A stretch of DNA of 64,000 nt from PRO6 sp035565775 (GTDB lineage Bacteria > Pseudomonadota > Alphaproteobacteria > Rhizobiales > Xanthobacteraceae), in assembly GCA_035565775.1 (NCBI GenBank), contig DATMRW010000027.1, positions 248,001 through 312,000 of the forward strand, read 5' to 3'. Position 1 is the first letter of the stretch, and each line of letters begins with the position of its first letter. The position numbers were made by a program, and so were the translations under genes. Shown piece by piece: positions 33,832 through 42,160 of this stretch. Below the pieces are notes generated by a model. It had not been told where the DNA came from. It searched no databases and saw only the letters and a program-made list of their open reading frames with translations.

Positions 33832-34878
33832 TTATACGGAATGAGCCGCCATCTTGTTGCCGCGCTCGTACCAGCCCTTGGAGCGGTTCACGATCCACAC
33901 GACGGAGAGCATGACCGGCACTTCGATGAGGACGCCGACGACCGTGGCGAGCGCGGCCCCGGAGTGAAAGCCGAACAGGCTGATGGCAGCCGCGACGGCC
34001 AGTTCGAAAAAGTTCGAGGCACCGATCAGCGCCGATGGGCCGGCCACGCAATGCCGCTCTCCGGTGAGCCGGTTCAGCAGATAGGCAAGGCCGGAGGTGA
34101 AATAGACCTGGATCAGGATCGGCACTGCGAGCAACGCGATGACCATCGGTTGCGCGATGATCTGTTCTCCTTGAAAGCCAAACAGCAGCACCAGCGTCGC
34201 CAGCAGTGCGACGAGAGAAACCGGCGCGAGTTTGGCGAGCAGCCGATCGAGAGCAGCCTGTCCTCCGGTTGTCAGCAGGCGGCGCCGCACGATCTGTGCG
34301 ATGATCACCGGAATCATGATGTAAAGTACGACCGATAGGACGAGCGTTCCCCAGGGCACGGTGATTGAGGACAGGCCGAGCAGCAGGCCGACGATGGGCG
34401 CGAAGGCCACGACCATGATCGCGTCGTTGAGCGCGACCTGGGAGAGCGTGAAATGCGGCTCGCCCTTGGTCAGATTTGACCAGACGAAAACCATCGCTGT
34501 GCAGGGGGCAGCAGCAAGAATGATGAGGCCGGCGATGTAGCTGTCGATCTGGTCGGTCGGCAAGAGCGGCCGGAACAGCCAGCCGATGAACAGCCATCCG
34601 AGCACCGCCATCGAGAAGGGCTTTACCGCCCAATTGATGAACAGCGTCACACCGATGCCCCGCCAATGGCGTCTGACCTCGGCGAGCGCGGCGAAGTCGA
34701 TCTTCAGCAGCATGGGAATGACCATCAGCCAGATCAGAGCGGCGACGGGCAGGTTGACCCTGACAATTTCGGCAGCGCCGATCGCCTGAAACACGCGCGG
34801 CATGAAATGGCCGAGCGCTACGCCGATGGCAATGCAAAGCGCGACCCAGAGGGTGAGATAGCGTTCAAAAGTGGACAT
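33832..34878 (-). CDS. acr3: Arsenite efflux permease Acr3
   Basis: A 348-residue membrane protein with about ten helices of the BASS/Acr3 type. The conserved cysteine lies in LAAAPCTAMVFVWSNLTKGE, with PVAALIWLMVIPMLLKIDFA before it and SNFFELAVAAAISLFG after it. It exports arsenite driven by the proton gradient. It is the third gene of arsR-arsC-acr3, 9 nt after arsC. Length and topology are normal; this is Acr3, not ArsB. Confidence 0.92.
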   Translation of the reverse strand: MSTFERYLTLWVALCIAIGVALGHFMPRVFQAIGAAEIVRVNLPVAALIWLMVIPMLLKIDFAALAEVRRHWRGIGVTLFINWAVKPFSMAVLGWLFIGWLFRPLLPTDQIDSYIAGLIILAAAPCTAMVFVWSNLTKGEPHFTLSQVALNDAIMVVAFAPIVGLLLGLSSITVPWGTLVLSVVLYIMIPVIIAQIVRRRLLTTGGQAALDRLLAKLAPVSLVALLATLVLLFGFQGEQIIAQPMVIALLAVPILIQVYFTSGLAYLLNRLTGERHCVAGPSALIGASNFFELAVAAAISLFGFHSGAALATVVGVLIEVPVMLSVVWIVNRSKGWYERGNKMAAHSV

Positions 34879-34887
34879 GGCTTCTGC

Positions 34888-35313
34888 TCAGGCTGTTCCC
34901 ACGCGGCGGCCATACTCGTCCACTACGCGTTCGCCATCCTCTTTGATGAATTCGCCCCGCTGCGGCGGTAGAAGGTCGAGCACTTCCTCGGAGGGGCGGC
35001 AGAGTTTTACGCCCTTCGGGCTGACGACGATCGGCCGGTTGATGAGGATCGGGTGAGCAATCATGGCGTCGACAAGCTGGTCATCGGTCAGCGCCGGATT
35101 GCCAAGGCCAAGCTCCACATACGGAGTGCCCTTCTGACGGAGCAGTGCACGCACGGAAATGCCCATGCGCGCGACAAGTTGCACGAGCATTGTTCGCGAC
35201 GGCGGCGTCTTCAGGTATTCGATGACATGTGGCTCGACGCCGGCATTGCGGATCATCGCCAGCGTGTTGCGTGAGGTGCCGCAATCTGGGTTGTGGTAGA
35301 TGATGACGTCCAT
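34888..35313 (-). CDS. arsC: Arsenate reductase ArsC (glutaredoxin-dependent)
   Basis: A 141-residue ArsC of the glutaredoxin/Spx fold. The active-site cysteine is in YHNPDCGTSRNT; the arginines of the anion site are in the ILINRPIVVSPKG and CRPSEEVLDLL segments. It reduces arsenate to arsenite in the cytoplasm for export by Acr3. The ATG at 35313 begins the conserved MDVIIYHNP; the longer ORF to 35394 adds unrelated residues. It is followed closely by acr3 and preceded by arsR. Confidence 0.92.
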   Translation of the reverse strand: MDVIIYHNPDCGTSRNTLAMIRNAGVEPHVIEYLKTPPSRTMLVQLVARMGISVRALLRQKGTPYVELGLGNPALTDDQLVDAMIAHPILINRPIVVSPKGVKLCRPSEEVLDLLPPQRGEFIKEDGERVVDEYGRRVGTA

Positions 35314-35347
35314 GGCCTCGCTCCAGGCAGTATCGCTTCGGCTTGCA

Positions 35348-35725
35348 TCAGGCGTGGGCCGGATCAGACGCGGGCGCGCCTTTCCTCGGCTCACAGCAGG
35401 AAGACAGCGCCGCGACAGCCGGACGACATACTTCCGGGTGTCCCTGGCAGCAGTCGCGCATGAGGAATTCGACGAGGGCGGCCAGCGCCGGCAGCGCGGC
35501 GCTATAGATGATCGAGCGCCCTTCGCGTCGAGACACCACCAGTTCGGCCTGTTCGAGATGGTTCAGGTGAAAGGACATGCGCGACGATGATGCGCTGTCC
35601 ATCGCTTCGCCGATGACGCCGGCGGCCAGACCTTCAGGGCCAGCTGTCACGAGCAATCGCACGATGCGCAGGCGCGTCTCTTGTGAAAGGGCTGCGAAGG
35701 CTTCGAGTGCACGCTTCTCGTTCAT
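35348..35725 (-). CDS. arsR: ArsR-family arsenic repressor (C-terminal Cys-Cys type)
   Basis: A 125-residue winged-helix repressor. The DNA-binding helix is SASSSRMSFHLNHLEQAELV, with the wing SRREGRSIIYS. Unlike the E. coli type it has no CVC in the recognition helix. Instead it has vicinal cysteines near the C-terminus (RDCCQGHPEVC, about residues 91-100), plus another CC close to the end. This resembles the Acidithiobacillus ArsR site formed by Cys95, Cys96 and Cys102. It should release DNA on binding arsenite and so induce arsC-acr3. ATG at 35725 is chosen over the GTG one codon upstream. Confidence 0.9.
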   Translation of the reverse strand: MNEKRALEAFAALSQETRLRIVRLLVTAGPEGLAAGVIGEAMDSASSSRMSFHLNHLEQAELVVSRREGRSIIYSAALPALAALVEFLMRDCCQGHPEVCRPAVAALSSCCEPRKGAPASDPAHA

Positions 35726-36052
35726 CACATATATCTCAACACCTCAAGAGTTATTTATACAATAATACACAAGGGAGCTCTCAACGCCAGCCCCCTCGGC
35801 GCCGGATTCGGGCTGTCAGGGAAATGGAGGACAGCCGAGGATGGCAACAGAGCGGGCCTAGTTCCCAATTTCGCGCTTCCTGCTGGCTGAATGGCATGCG
35901 GGTCTTCGGCTTGTTCCCGATTCAGGACTTTCTCAATAACCGCAATTCGGGGTGCGGTAATTTTGGGGTATCACGCCTGCTGGATAGGAAAACTTAATCG
36001 CTTCCCGGCAAGTGTCCCCGGAATTGTCCAGCCACATCGGTTGAGTCCGACG
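35726..36052. promoter_or_regulatory. arsR promoter/operator region (327-nt gap)
   Basis: An AT-rich patch at 35726-35770, unlike its GC-rich surroundings, holds a minus-strand promoter candidate TTGAGA (35779-35784), 19 nt, TATAAA (35754-35759). The repeated CTCAA motifs at 35734-35747 between it and arsR are the likely ArsR site. The remainder up to the cyclase gene shows no gene. Confidence 0.45.
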
Positions 36053-37177
36053 ATGCAGGGTAGGCGGCTTGCAAAAAAGATCTGGTGCGTGGGCGCGCGG
36101 CTGCGGCGGCGCGCGGCGACCATTGCCGCGTTGCGGGCGCAGCTTGAGGCGCAGGCGGCGCAGATCCGGGAACAGGCGGCCCTGCTCGCCCACAGCCAGA
36201 AGATTTTCGACCGGTCCTCGGCCGCTGCGCGGATCGGGGTCTGGGAGTGCGATCTGGCAGACGAATCCTTGCAGTGGACCGATGTCGTCTACGACATTTT
36301 TGATCTGCCGCGCGGATCGGCTCTCGACCGGCAAAAGATTTTAGAATGCTATTCGGAGAGCTCGGCGAGCGAGCTCCATGCGCGGCGCTCCAAAGCCATC
36401 GCCGAGCACAGCAGCTTCAGTCTGGATGCCGAGATCGTCACGGCGAAGGGCAGCCGCCGCTGGATCCGGATCACTGCCACCGTCGAGTCCGAGAACGGCG
36501 TTGCGGTCCGCATCTTCGGGATGAAGCAGGACATCACCGAAGAAAAGATTCTTGCCGACCGCACGCGGTATCTGGCCGAGTTCGATGTCATGACCGGGCT
36601 GGCCAACCGCGGCCAGTTTCAGGCCTGGCTCGCGGAGCTTGGCGAGCGGCCGGCCAAACCCGCGCCGCGCGGAGCGCTGCTGCTGATCGACCTCGACGGG
36701 TTCAAGGCGGTCAACGATACCCATGGGCACGCCGCCGGGGATGCCTGCCTCAAGGAGCTTGCCGCGCGTCTGCGCGCCGCGTGCGCCGAGGCGGATCTGG
36801 TCGCGAGGATCGGCGGCGACGAGTTCGCCATGCTTCTGGGGGCACGATTCGAGCTCGCGGCGATCAGCGGGCTTGCGCGAAAGATCGTCGAGGTTATGAG
36901 CGAACCGGTTTTCTACGATGGCAAGCCGCTCACGCTTGGCGCGTCGGTCGGGATTGCACTGCTCGATGGCGGCTCCGCGTCTCAACTGTTCATGCAGGCG
37001 GACAGCGCGCTCTACGCCGCCAAGGCTGCAGGACGGAACACGTTCCGGATGTTCCAAGACGGTGAAGACACCCGTGTGAGCAATGGCGCGCCGCAGCTTG
37101 TGCCGGGTGTACGGGGGCGCCGATCAGGGTCGGGCGACGCATCCGGGCGCGCGGCTTTCGATACCGCGCAAGCCTGA
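36053..37177 (+). CDS. PAS-GGDEF diguanylate cyclase
   Basis: A 374-residue cytoplasmic protein. A short coiled coil (RRRAATIAALRAQLEAQAAQ) is followed by a PAS domain (about 55-175; ARIGVWECDLADESLQW and GSRRWIRITATVES) and a GGDEF domain (about 190-345; DVMTGLANRGQF, LLIDLDGFKAVNDTHGHAAG, RIGGDEFAML, ALYAAKAAGRNTF). The active-site GGDEF is intact, so it should make cyclic di-GMP; an inhibitory RxxD site five residues before GGDEF is not seen (DLVAR precedes it). The start is uncertain; ATG at 36053 begins the basic segment before the coiled coil, and the frame is open to 35891. No EAL domain is present. Confidence 0.85.
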   Translation: MQGRRLAKKIWCVGARLRRRAATIAALRAQLEAQAAQIREQAALLAHSQKIFDRSSAAARIGVWECDLADESLQWTDVVYDIFDLPRGSALDRQKILECYSESSASELHARRSKAIAEHSSFSLDAEIVTAKGSRRWIRITATVESENGVAVRIFGMKQDITEEKILADRTRYLAEFDVMTGLANRGQFQAWLAELGERPAKPAPRGALLLIDLDGFKAVNDTHGHAAGDACLKELAARLRAACAEADLVARIGGDEFAMLLGARFELAAISGLARKIVEVMSEPVFYDGKPLTLGASVGIALLDGGSASQLFMQADSALYAAKAAGRNTFRMFQDGEDTRVSNGAPQLVPGVRGRRSGSGDASGRAAFDTAQA

Positions 37178-37222
37178 CCTCGACCGAATATCGGCCTCTG
37201 GTGCAGGTCGACCAACCACCGC

Positions 37223-38602
37223 CTAAGCAAAAATCCCGTCAAGCAAAACGCGCTTCACATCGGTTGCGGCGACGGCCTTCCCGCCGAGCAGTTCGGCGCG
37301 GTCGGCGATGATCAGCGGGCCGTCCTGCGGATCGTCGGTGAGGCGGCCGTGCGAGCCGCCGACGAGCGAAGCATCGAGCGGGATGACATCCATCAACGTG
37401 CGGAAGCCGAGCTTGCGCAAAAGCAGGCGCTTGCCGATGGCGAGCTTTGGCGCGGTGATTTTCGGATCGAGAAACAGCTCGACAGGGTCATAGCCGGGCT
37501 TGCGATGAATCTCGACGGTGCGAGCAAAATCGGGCGCGCGATCATCGTCGGTCCAATAGTAATAAGTGAACCATGAGCGTGCGTCGGCCATCGCGACAAG
37601 ATCGCCCGCGCGCGGATGGTCGAGGCCGACGAGGTGCTTGTCATTGGCGCCATAGATGTGCTCGACGCCGGGCAGCGAGGAAAGAAGCTCGTGGACTTTT
37701 GGGCGGAGCGCCGGGTCGTCGACATAGACGTGGGCGATCTGATGATCGGCAACCGCGAAGGCCTTTGAGACGGTGGGGTCGAGGAGCTCGCTGCCTTCTT
37801 CCTCCCTGACGGCGAGGAGGCCCGCCTCGCGCAATGCCCGGTTGATATGAACCGGGCGGTCGACCTTGGTGATCCCGTATTCGGACAGCACCACCACCGA
37901 GCGTCCGCTTGCGCGTGCCGTATCGGCAAGGTCGCCAGCGACTTCGTCGATCTCGGCGAGGGATCTTTTTACCGCCGGATGCGAGGCGTCCGGCCCGAAG
38001 CGCTGCAGGTCGTAGTCGAGATGCGGCAGGTAAGCGAGCGTGAGCGTCGGGTCGCTTTCCTTCATCACGAGCTTGGTCGCGTCGGCGATCCAGCGGCTCG
38101 AGGCGATCGTCGTTGCCGGCCCCCAGAAATGAAATAAAGGAAATTGCCCGAGCTTTTCGGTGAGGCGGTCGCGCAGGCTGCCCGGCACCGTGTAGCAATC
38201 CGGCAGCTTGCGGCCGTCGGCCTTGTAGATCGGCCGTGGCGTTGCGCCGATGTCATGGCGCGATGCCATGTTATACCACCAGAACATGTTGGCACAGGTG
38301 AACGCCGGATCACGCTTCTTCCCGGCCTCCCAGATTTTCTCGCCGCCGACGAGGCGGTTGGATTGCCTCCACAGCATCACTTCCATTTGATCGCGGAACA
38401 GCCAGCCATTGCCGACGATGCCATGCTCGCTCGGAGAAAGCCCGGTCATGAAGCTCGCCTGCACGCTGCAGGTGAGAGCGGGTGTGATGGTTTTGAGCGG
38501 CGCCATCGCGCCGCCGCGGGCGAGGGCGGAAAGCCTCGGCGTCTCGGCGCCGAGATGGCGCGGCGTCAGTCCGACCACGATCATCGCCAGCAATGGTTTC
38601 AC
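37223..38602 (-). CDS. eboF: Alkaline-phosphatase-superfamily phosphodiesterase, EboF-like
   Basis: A 459-residue protein of the type I phosphodiesterase/nucleotide pyrophosphatase family. The nucleophile Thr is in PALTCSVQASFMTGLSPSEH; metal-site segments are LPHLDYDLQRFG, DHQIAHVYVD and GGSHGR. The usual SDHG is replaced by LSEYGI. The start is GTG at 38602, 6 nt after GGAGG (38609-38613), which keeps the first strand (KPLLAMIVVGLTPRHLGAET) complete; ATG at 38584 is an alternative. It is divergent from eboD. Members of this family are named EboF in ebo clusters and may cleave a phosphodiester on the transported precursor. The product is unknown. Confidence 0.78.
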   Translation of the reverse strand: MKPLLAMIVVGLTPRHLGAETPRLSALARGGAMAPLKTITPALTCSVQASFMTGLSPSEHGIVGNGWLFRDQMEVMLWRQSNRLVGGEKIWEAGKKRDPAFTCANMFWWYNMASRHDIGATPRPIYKADGRKLPDCYTVPGSLRDRLTEKLGQFPLFHFWGPATTIASSRWIADATKLVMKESDPTLTLAYLPHLDYDLQRFGPDASHPAVKRSLAEIDEVAGDLADTARASGRSVVVLSEYGITKVDRPVHINRALREAGLLAVREEEGSELLDPTVSKAFAVADHQIAHVYVDDPALRPKVHELLSSLPGVEHIYGANDKHLVGLDHPRAGDLVAMADARSWFTYYYWTDDDRAPDFARTVEIHRKPGYDPVELFLDPKITAPKLAIGKRLLLRKLGFRTLMDVIPLDASLVGGSHGRLTDDPQDGPLIIADRAELLGGKAVAATDVKRVLLDGIFA

Positions 38603-38877
38603 CACGCCCCTCCAGATCCCCGAGTCCCGCCCGAACGATTCTTCGGCGCGAACGGCTGCTTCAGGCACTCCGCAAGGAGCATGCCTGCGCGGCGTTCAAT
38701 TCATCTTGCCAAAGGTGCAAACGAAGTGGCACGCTGTCCAGAGAAATAAAAACCGCGCGGCATGAACGACGATCCGGACAAGGGAGACGCTCCGACCTGC
38801 ATGTTGCGGCGCAGCTGACACGCATCCACCAGCCCGCCAGACTCATAAGATGAGGGCGCTGCGCGAGGGAGAGGTCA
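38603..38877. promoter_or_regulatory. Divergent eboF/eboD promoter region
   Basis: A 275-nt intergenic region with strong ribosome sites at both edges (GGAGGGG for eboF; GAGGGAGAGG ending at 38874 for eboD). An ORF on each strand crosses it but neither is conserved in type. No clear sigma-70 boxes or palindrome are seen, so the transcription signals remain unidentified. Confidence 0.4.
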
Positions 38878-40065
38878 ATGCTCGATACTCCGTCGAACCG
38901 GATCGACGACGACGTTCGGCTGCAGTCATTCACCATCAGCTATGACTATCCCGTGGTGTTTACCCGCGAGGCATTTTCGCCGGCCAATCGCTGCCTCGTC
39001 GATATTTTGCGTCGCCGCGAAGCCGGCAAGAAACATCGCTGCCTGTTCTTCCTTGACGAGGGCGTGGTTGCGGCAATGCCGGATCTGCCGGCGCGGATTG
39101 AAAAGTACGCCGCCGCTCATGCCGACCGCATGGCGCTTGCCGGGCCTCCGGTTCGCGTGCCGGGCGGGGAAGTCTGCAAGAACGATCCGGAGACGGTTCC
39201 GCGCCTCCTCGCAAAGCTCTCCGAATTTGCCGTCGATCGCCATTCCTATGCGATTGCGATCGGTGGCGGGGCGGTGCTCGATGTGGTGGGCTATGCGGCG
39301 GCGATTTTCCATCGCGGCGTCCGGCACATCCGTTTCCCGACGACGGTTCTTGCGCAGGACGACAGCGGCGTCGGCGTCAAGAATGCGATCAACTCCCACG
39401 GCCTGAAGAATCTGGTCGGCACGTTCGCGCCACCCTGGGCGATCATCAATGATAGTGCGTTCATCGATCTGCTGCCGGTGCGCGAGAAGCGGGCGGGAAT
39501 GGCCGAGGCGGTGAAAGTGGCGCTGATCCGCGATGGAAATTTCTTTAGCTGGCTGGAAAAGAATGCGGACGCATTGGCAAAGTTCTCGCCGGGGCATCTT
39601 GCAAGGCTGATCAAGGATTCCGCGGAACTGCACATGCGTCAGATCCGGCTCGGCGGCGATCCGTTCGAGACAGGATCGGCGCGGCCGCTTGACTTTGGTC
39701 ACTGGTCGGCGCACCGGCTGGAGCGGCTGACCGAAAATGCAGTCAGCCACGGAGAGGCGGTCGCCATCGGCGTCGCGCTCGACACCCGCTATTCGGTGCT
39801 CGCCGGGCTGCTGCCGGAAGGCGAGGACGAGCGCGTGCTGCGGCTCCTGAAGCGCCTCGGCTTCGTGCTCTGGCACGACCAGTTGAAGGCGCACGGGCCG
39901 GGCGGCGAGCTTTCGCTGTTGCAGGGGCTGGCGGATTTTCAGGAGCACCTCGGCGGCGAGCTGACGATCACCCTTTTGGCGGAGATCGGCCGCGGCATCG
40001 AGGTGCACGAGATGGACAGCGAACGGGTCGTTCGCGCGATCGACTGGCTAGAGCAGAGGGCGTGA
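38878..40065 (+). CDS. eboD: 3-Dehydroquinate synthase-like protein EboD
   Basis: A 395-residue dehydroquinate-synthase-fold enzyme. It has the NAD loop AIGGGAVLDVVGYAAAIFHR, FPTTVLAQDDSGVGVKNAIN, KRAGMAEAVKVALIRDGNFF and the metal-binding segment FGHWSAHRLE with SHGEAVAIGV. The housekeeping AroB normally lies with aroK; this copy is instead followed by eboE, eboC and eboA, and family members in that context are called EboD. It probably performs a cyclisation or related redox-lyase step on a phosphorylated sugar-like substrate. A very strong ribosome site precedes the ATG. Only 7 nt separate it from eboE. Confidence 0.88.
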   Translation: MLDTPSNRIDDDVRLQSFTISYDYPVVFTREAFSPANRCLVDILRRREAGKKHRCLFFLDEGVVAAMPDLPARIEKYAAAHADRMALAGPPVRVPGGEVCKNDPETVPRLLAKLSEFAVDRHSYAIAIGGGAVLDVVGYAAAIFHRGVRHIRFPTTVLAQDDSGVGVKNAINSHGLKNLVGTFAPPWAIINDSAFIDLLPVREKRAGMAEAVKVALIRDGNFFSWLEKNADALAKFSPGHLARLIKDSAELHMRQIRLGGDPFETGSARPLDFGHWSAHRLERLTENAVSHGEAVAIGVALDTRYSVLAGLLPEGEDERVLRLLKRLGFVLWHDQLKAHGPGGELSLLQGLADFQEHLGGELTITLLAEIGRGIEVHEMDSERVVRAIDWLEQRA

Positions 40066-40072
40066 CGCACAG

Positions 40073-41275
40073 ATGCGGCTTGAGGGGCTTCCCGGTCAGG
40101 CCCACCTGACCTACTGCACCAACATCCACGCGGGCGAGAGTTGGCCGGAAATCTTGGCAAGCCTCGACGAGCACGTTCCGGTCATCAAGGCGAGTGTTGC
40201 GCCGGACCGGCCGCTCGGCATCGGGCTGCGGCTGTCGGGGCAGGCGGCCGCCGCCGCGCGGCAGCCGGAGGCGCTTGCCGCGTTTCGCGACCGTCTCGCC
40301 GAACTTGGCGCCTACGTGTTCACTATCAATGCCTTTCCGTTCGGCCCGTTTCACGGCGTTCGCGTCAAGGAGCAGGTCTATCTGCCGGACTGGCGGAGCG
40401 CCGAACGCGTGGCCTTCACCGCCGACAGCGCCGCGGTGCTCGCCGCGGTCTTGCCCGACGGCATCGAGGGCAGCATTTCCACGGTGCCCGGCGCATTCAA
40501 ACCCAATGGTGAGGCGCCGGGCGCGGACACTGCGATGGCCCTTAATCTGATGGATGCGGTGGCCGATCTCGTTGCGACCGAGCGGGCGACCGGCAAGCGG
40601 ATGGCGCTGGCGCTGGAGCCGGAGCCGTGCTGCTTCCTCGAGACGGCGGGCGAGAGCATCGCCTACTTCGAAAACGTGCTGCTGTCGGCCGGAGTGCTCG
40701 ACCGGCTGGCGACGCTGTGCGGGGTCGGCCGTCTTGCCGCCGAAGGGCTTTTGCGCCGTCATCTCGGCATCTGCTACGATGTCTGCCACGGTTCGGTCGA
40801 GTTTGAAGACCCGGTTTGCGCGATGGACGATATCCTCGCGGCGGGGATCAGGCTGCCGAAGGTGCAGCTCTCCGCTGCCATGCGGATTCCGCAGATGACG
40901 CCGGATCTGGTAGAGGCGGTTATGCGCTACGACGATGGCGTCTACCTGCATCAGACCGTCGTGCGGAGCGGGCAGGGCCTCAAGCGCTATGTCGATCTGC
41001 CGGATGCGGTGGCGGCGTTCGAGGCCGGCCGAGCTGCCGGCGAGTGGCGGATTCATTGCCACGTTCCGCTGTTCCTTGCCGACCTTGGCGAGCTCGGCTC
41101 GACCCGCGGCGACCTTGAGCAGGTGCTCTCCGCCTTTCGCCAGCGGCTGCGCTCCGAGCATCTCGAGGTCGAGACCTATACCTGGGACGTTCTCCCGGAT
41201 GGGCTGCGCGCCGGCTCGAAAGCCGCCGACATCGCACGCGAGATGGCGTTCTGCCTGAAGGAGCTGTCAGCATGA
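40073..41275 (+). CDS. eboE: Metabolite traffic protein EboE (xylose-isomerase-like TIM barrel)
   Basis: A 400-residue AP-endonuclease-2/xylose-isomerase-type TIM barrel. Characteristic segments are LTYCTNIHAGESWPEILASL, INAFPFGPFHGVRVKEQVYL followed by PDW, ALEPEPCCFLET, GICYDVCHGSVEFEDP and HCHVPLF; the Glu, Asp and His residues here are plausible metal ligands. The start LTYCTNIHAGE is diagnostic for EboE. Its role is unknown, but in the cyanobacterial cluster it takes part in moving a precursor to the periplasm. It overlaps eboC by 4 nt (ATGA). Confidence 0.9.
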   Translation: MRLEGLPGQAHLTYCTNIHAGESWPEILASLDEHVPVIKASVAPDRPLGIGLRLSGQAAAAARQPEALAAFRDRLAELGAYVFTINAFPFGPFHGVRVKEQVYLPDWRSAERVAFTADSAAVLAAVLPDGIEGSISTVPGAFKPNGEAPGADTAMALNLMDAVADLVATERATGKRMALALEPEPCCFLETAGESIAYFENVLLSAGVLDRLATLCGVGRLAAEGLLRRHLGICYDVCHGSVEFEDPVCAMDDILAAGIRLPKVQLSAAMRIPQMTPDLVEAVMRYDDGVYLHQTVVRSGQGLKRYVDLPDAVAAFEAGRAAGEWRIHCHVPLFLADLGELGSTRGDLEQVLSAFRQRLRSEHLEVETYTWDVLPDGLRAGSKAADIAREMAFCLKELSA

Positions 41276-42153
41276 ATGCGGCGACCGCGCAATTGCCCAG
41301 CCTCACGACGCTGCTGCGGCTCGGCCGGATCTCCAACCTGCCGACGGTCTGGACCAACGTGATCGCCGGTGCCGTGCTCGCGGGCGGCGCCGGCGTGGGC
41401 CCGGCCGGAATCGTCCTCGTCGCCGTGGCGATGAGCGCCTTCTATATCGGCGGCATGTATCTCAACGATTATTTTGATCGCGAGATCGACGCACGCGAGC
41501 GGCCGGGCCGGCCGATCGATGCCGGGGAAATCCGCGCGCAGACGGTGATGATGGTGGGCTTCGGTCTGCTCGCGCTCGGGATCTTACTGCTGGTCCCCTT
41601 CGGCCTCGCCCCGACGCTGTGGGGCGTGCTGCTTGCGGGCGTGATCGTGCTCTACGACGTCTGGCACAAGGCCAATCTGTTCAGCCCGGTGGTGATGGGG
41701 GCCTGCCGCGCGCTGGTCTATATCGGGGCTGGGGCCGCAACGGCCGGCGGTGTTTCCGATGCCGTTCTGATCGGCGCGCTGGCGCTGGCGGCCCATGTTG
41801 CGGGCATCACCTATGCTGCCAAGCAGGAAAACCTCAACACTGTCGGCAATCTCTGGCCACTCTTGATGCTGGCGCTGCCGCTGCTGATCGCGGTGCCTGC
41901 TCTTCTCGGCGGCTGGCTGATCGTCCTCGCTTTCGTTCTGCTGCTGATTGCGGACGGTGTCGCCGTGCGCCTGCTGGCTGTGCGCGGGGCGGCGGACGCC
42001 GTGCCGCGCGCGGTGTCCGGCCTGATTGCAGCGATCTGCCTGGTCGATGCGCTGGCGGTGGCGCTCGCCGGCGGCGGGCTGCTGCTCGTCGCGCTGTGCG
42101 CGGTCGGCTATCCGCTGACGCGGCTGTTCCAATCCTCAATCCCTGGGACGTGA
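41272..42153 (+). CDS. eboC: UbiA-family prenyltransferase EboC
   Basis: A 293-residue integral membrane protein with about nine helices. The first Asp-rich motif is NDYFDREIDARERPGRPIDA, and a second, weaker one follows later (QENLNTVGNL lies in the corresponding position). RISNLPTVWTNVIAGAVLA is the usual UbiA N-terminal segment. It would attach an isoprenoid chain to an acceptor in the inner membrane, suggesting that the ebo product or its carrier is prenylated. The first motif is complete, but the second lacks the classic DxxxD, so the acceptor class cannot be told. It is coupled to eboE and followed by eboA after 7 nt. Confidence 0.88.
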   Translation: MNAATAQLPSLTTLLRLGRISNLPTVWTNVIAGAVLAGGAGVGPAGIVLVAVAMSAFYIGGMYLNDYFDREIDARERPGRPIDAGEIRAQTVMMVGFGLLALGILLLVPFGLAPTLWGVLLAGVIVLYDVWHKANLFSPVVMGACRALVYIGAGAATAGGVSDAVLIGALALAAHVAGITYAAKQENLNTVGNLWPLLMLALPLLIAVPALLGGWLIVLAFVLLLIADGVAVRLLAVRGAADAVPRAVSGLIAAICLVDALAVALAGGGLLLVALCAVGYPLTRLFQSSIPGT

Positions 42154-42160
42154 GAACAAG

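Noticed and set aside
38729..38747. TGGCACGCTGTCC as a sigma-54 promoter before eboD
   Set aside because: The -24 half is present but the -12 GC element (TTGC) is missing at the right spacing.
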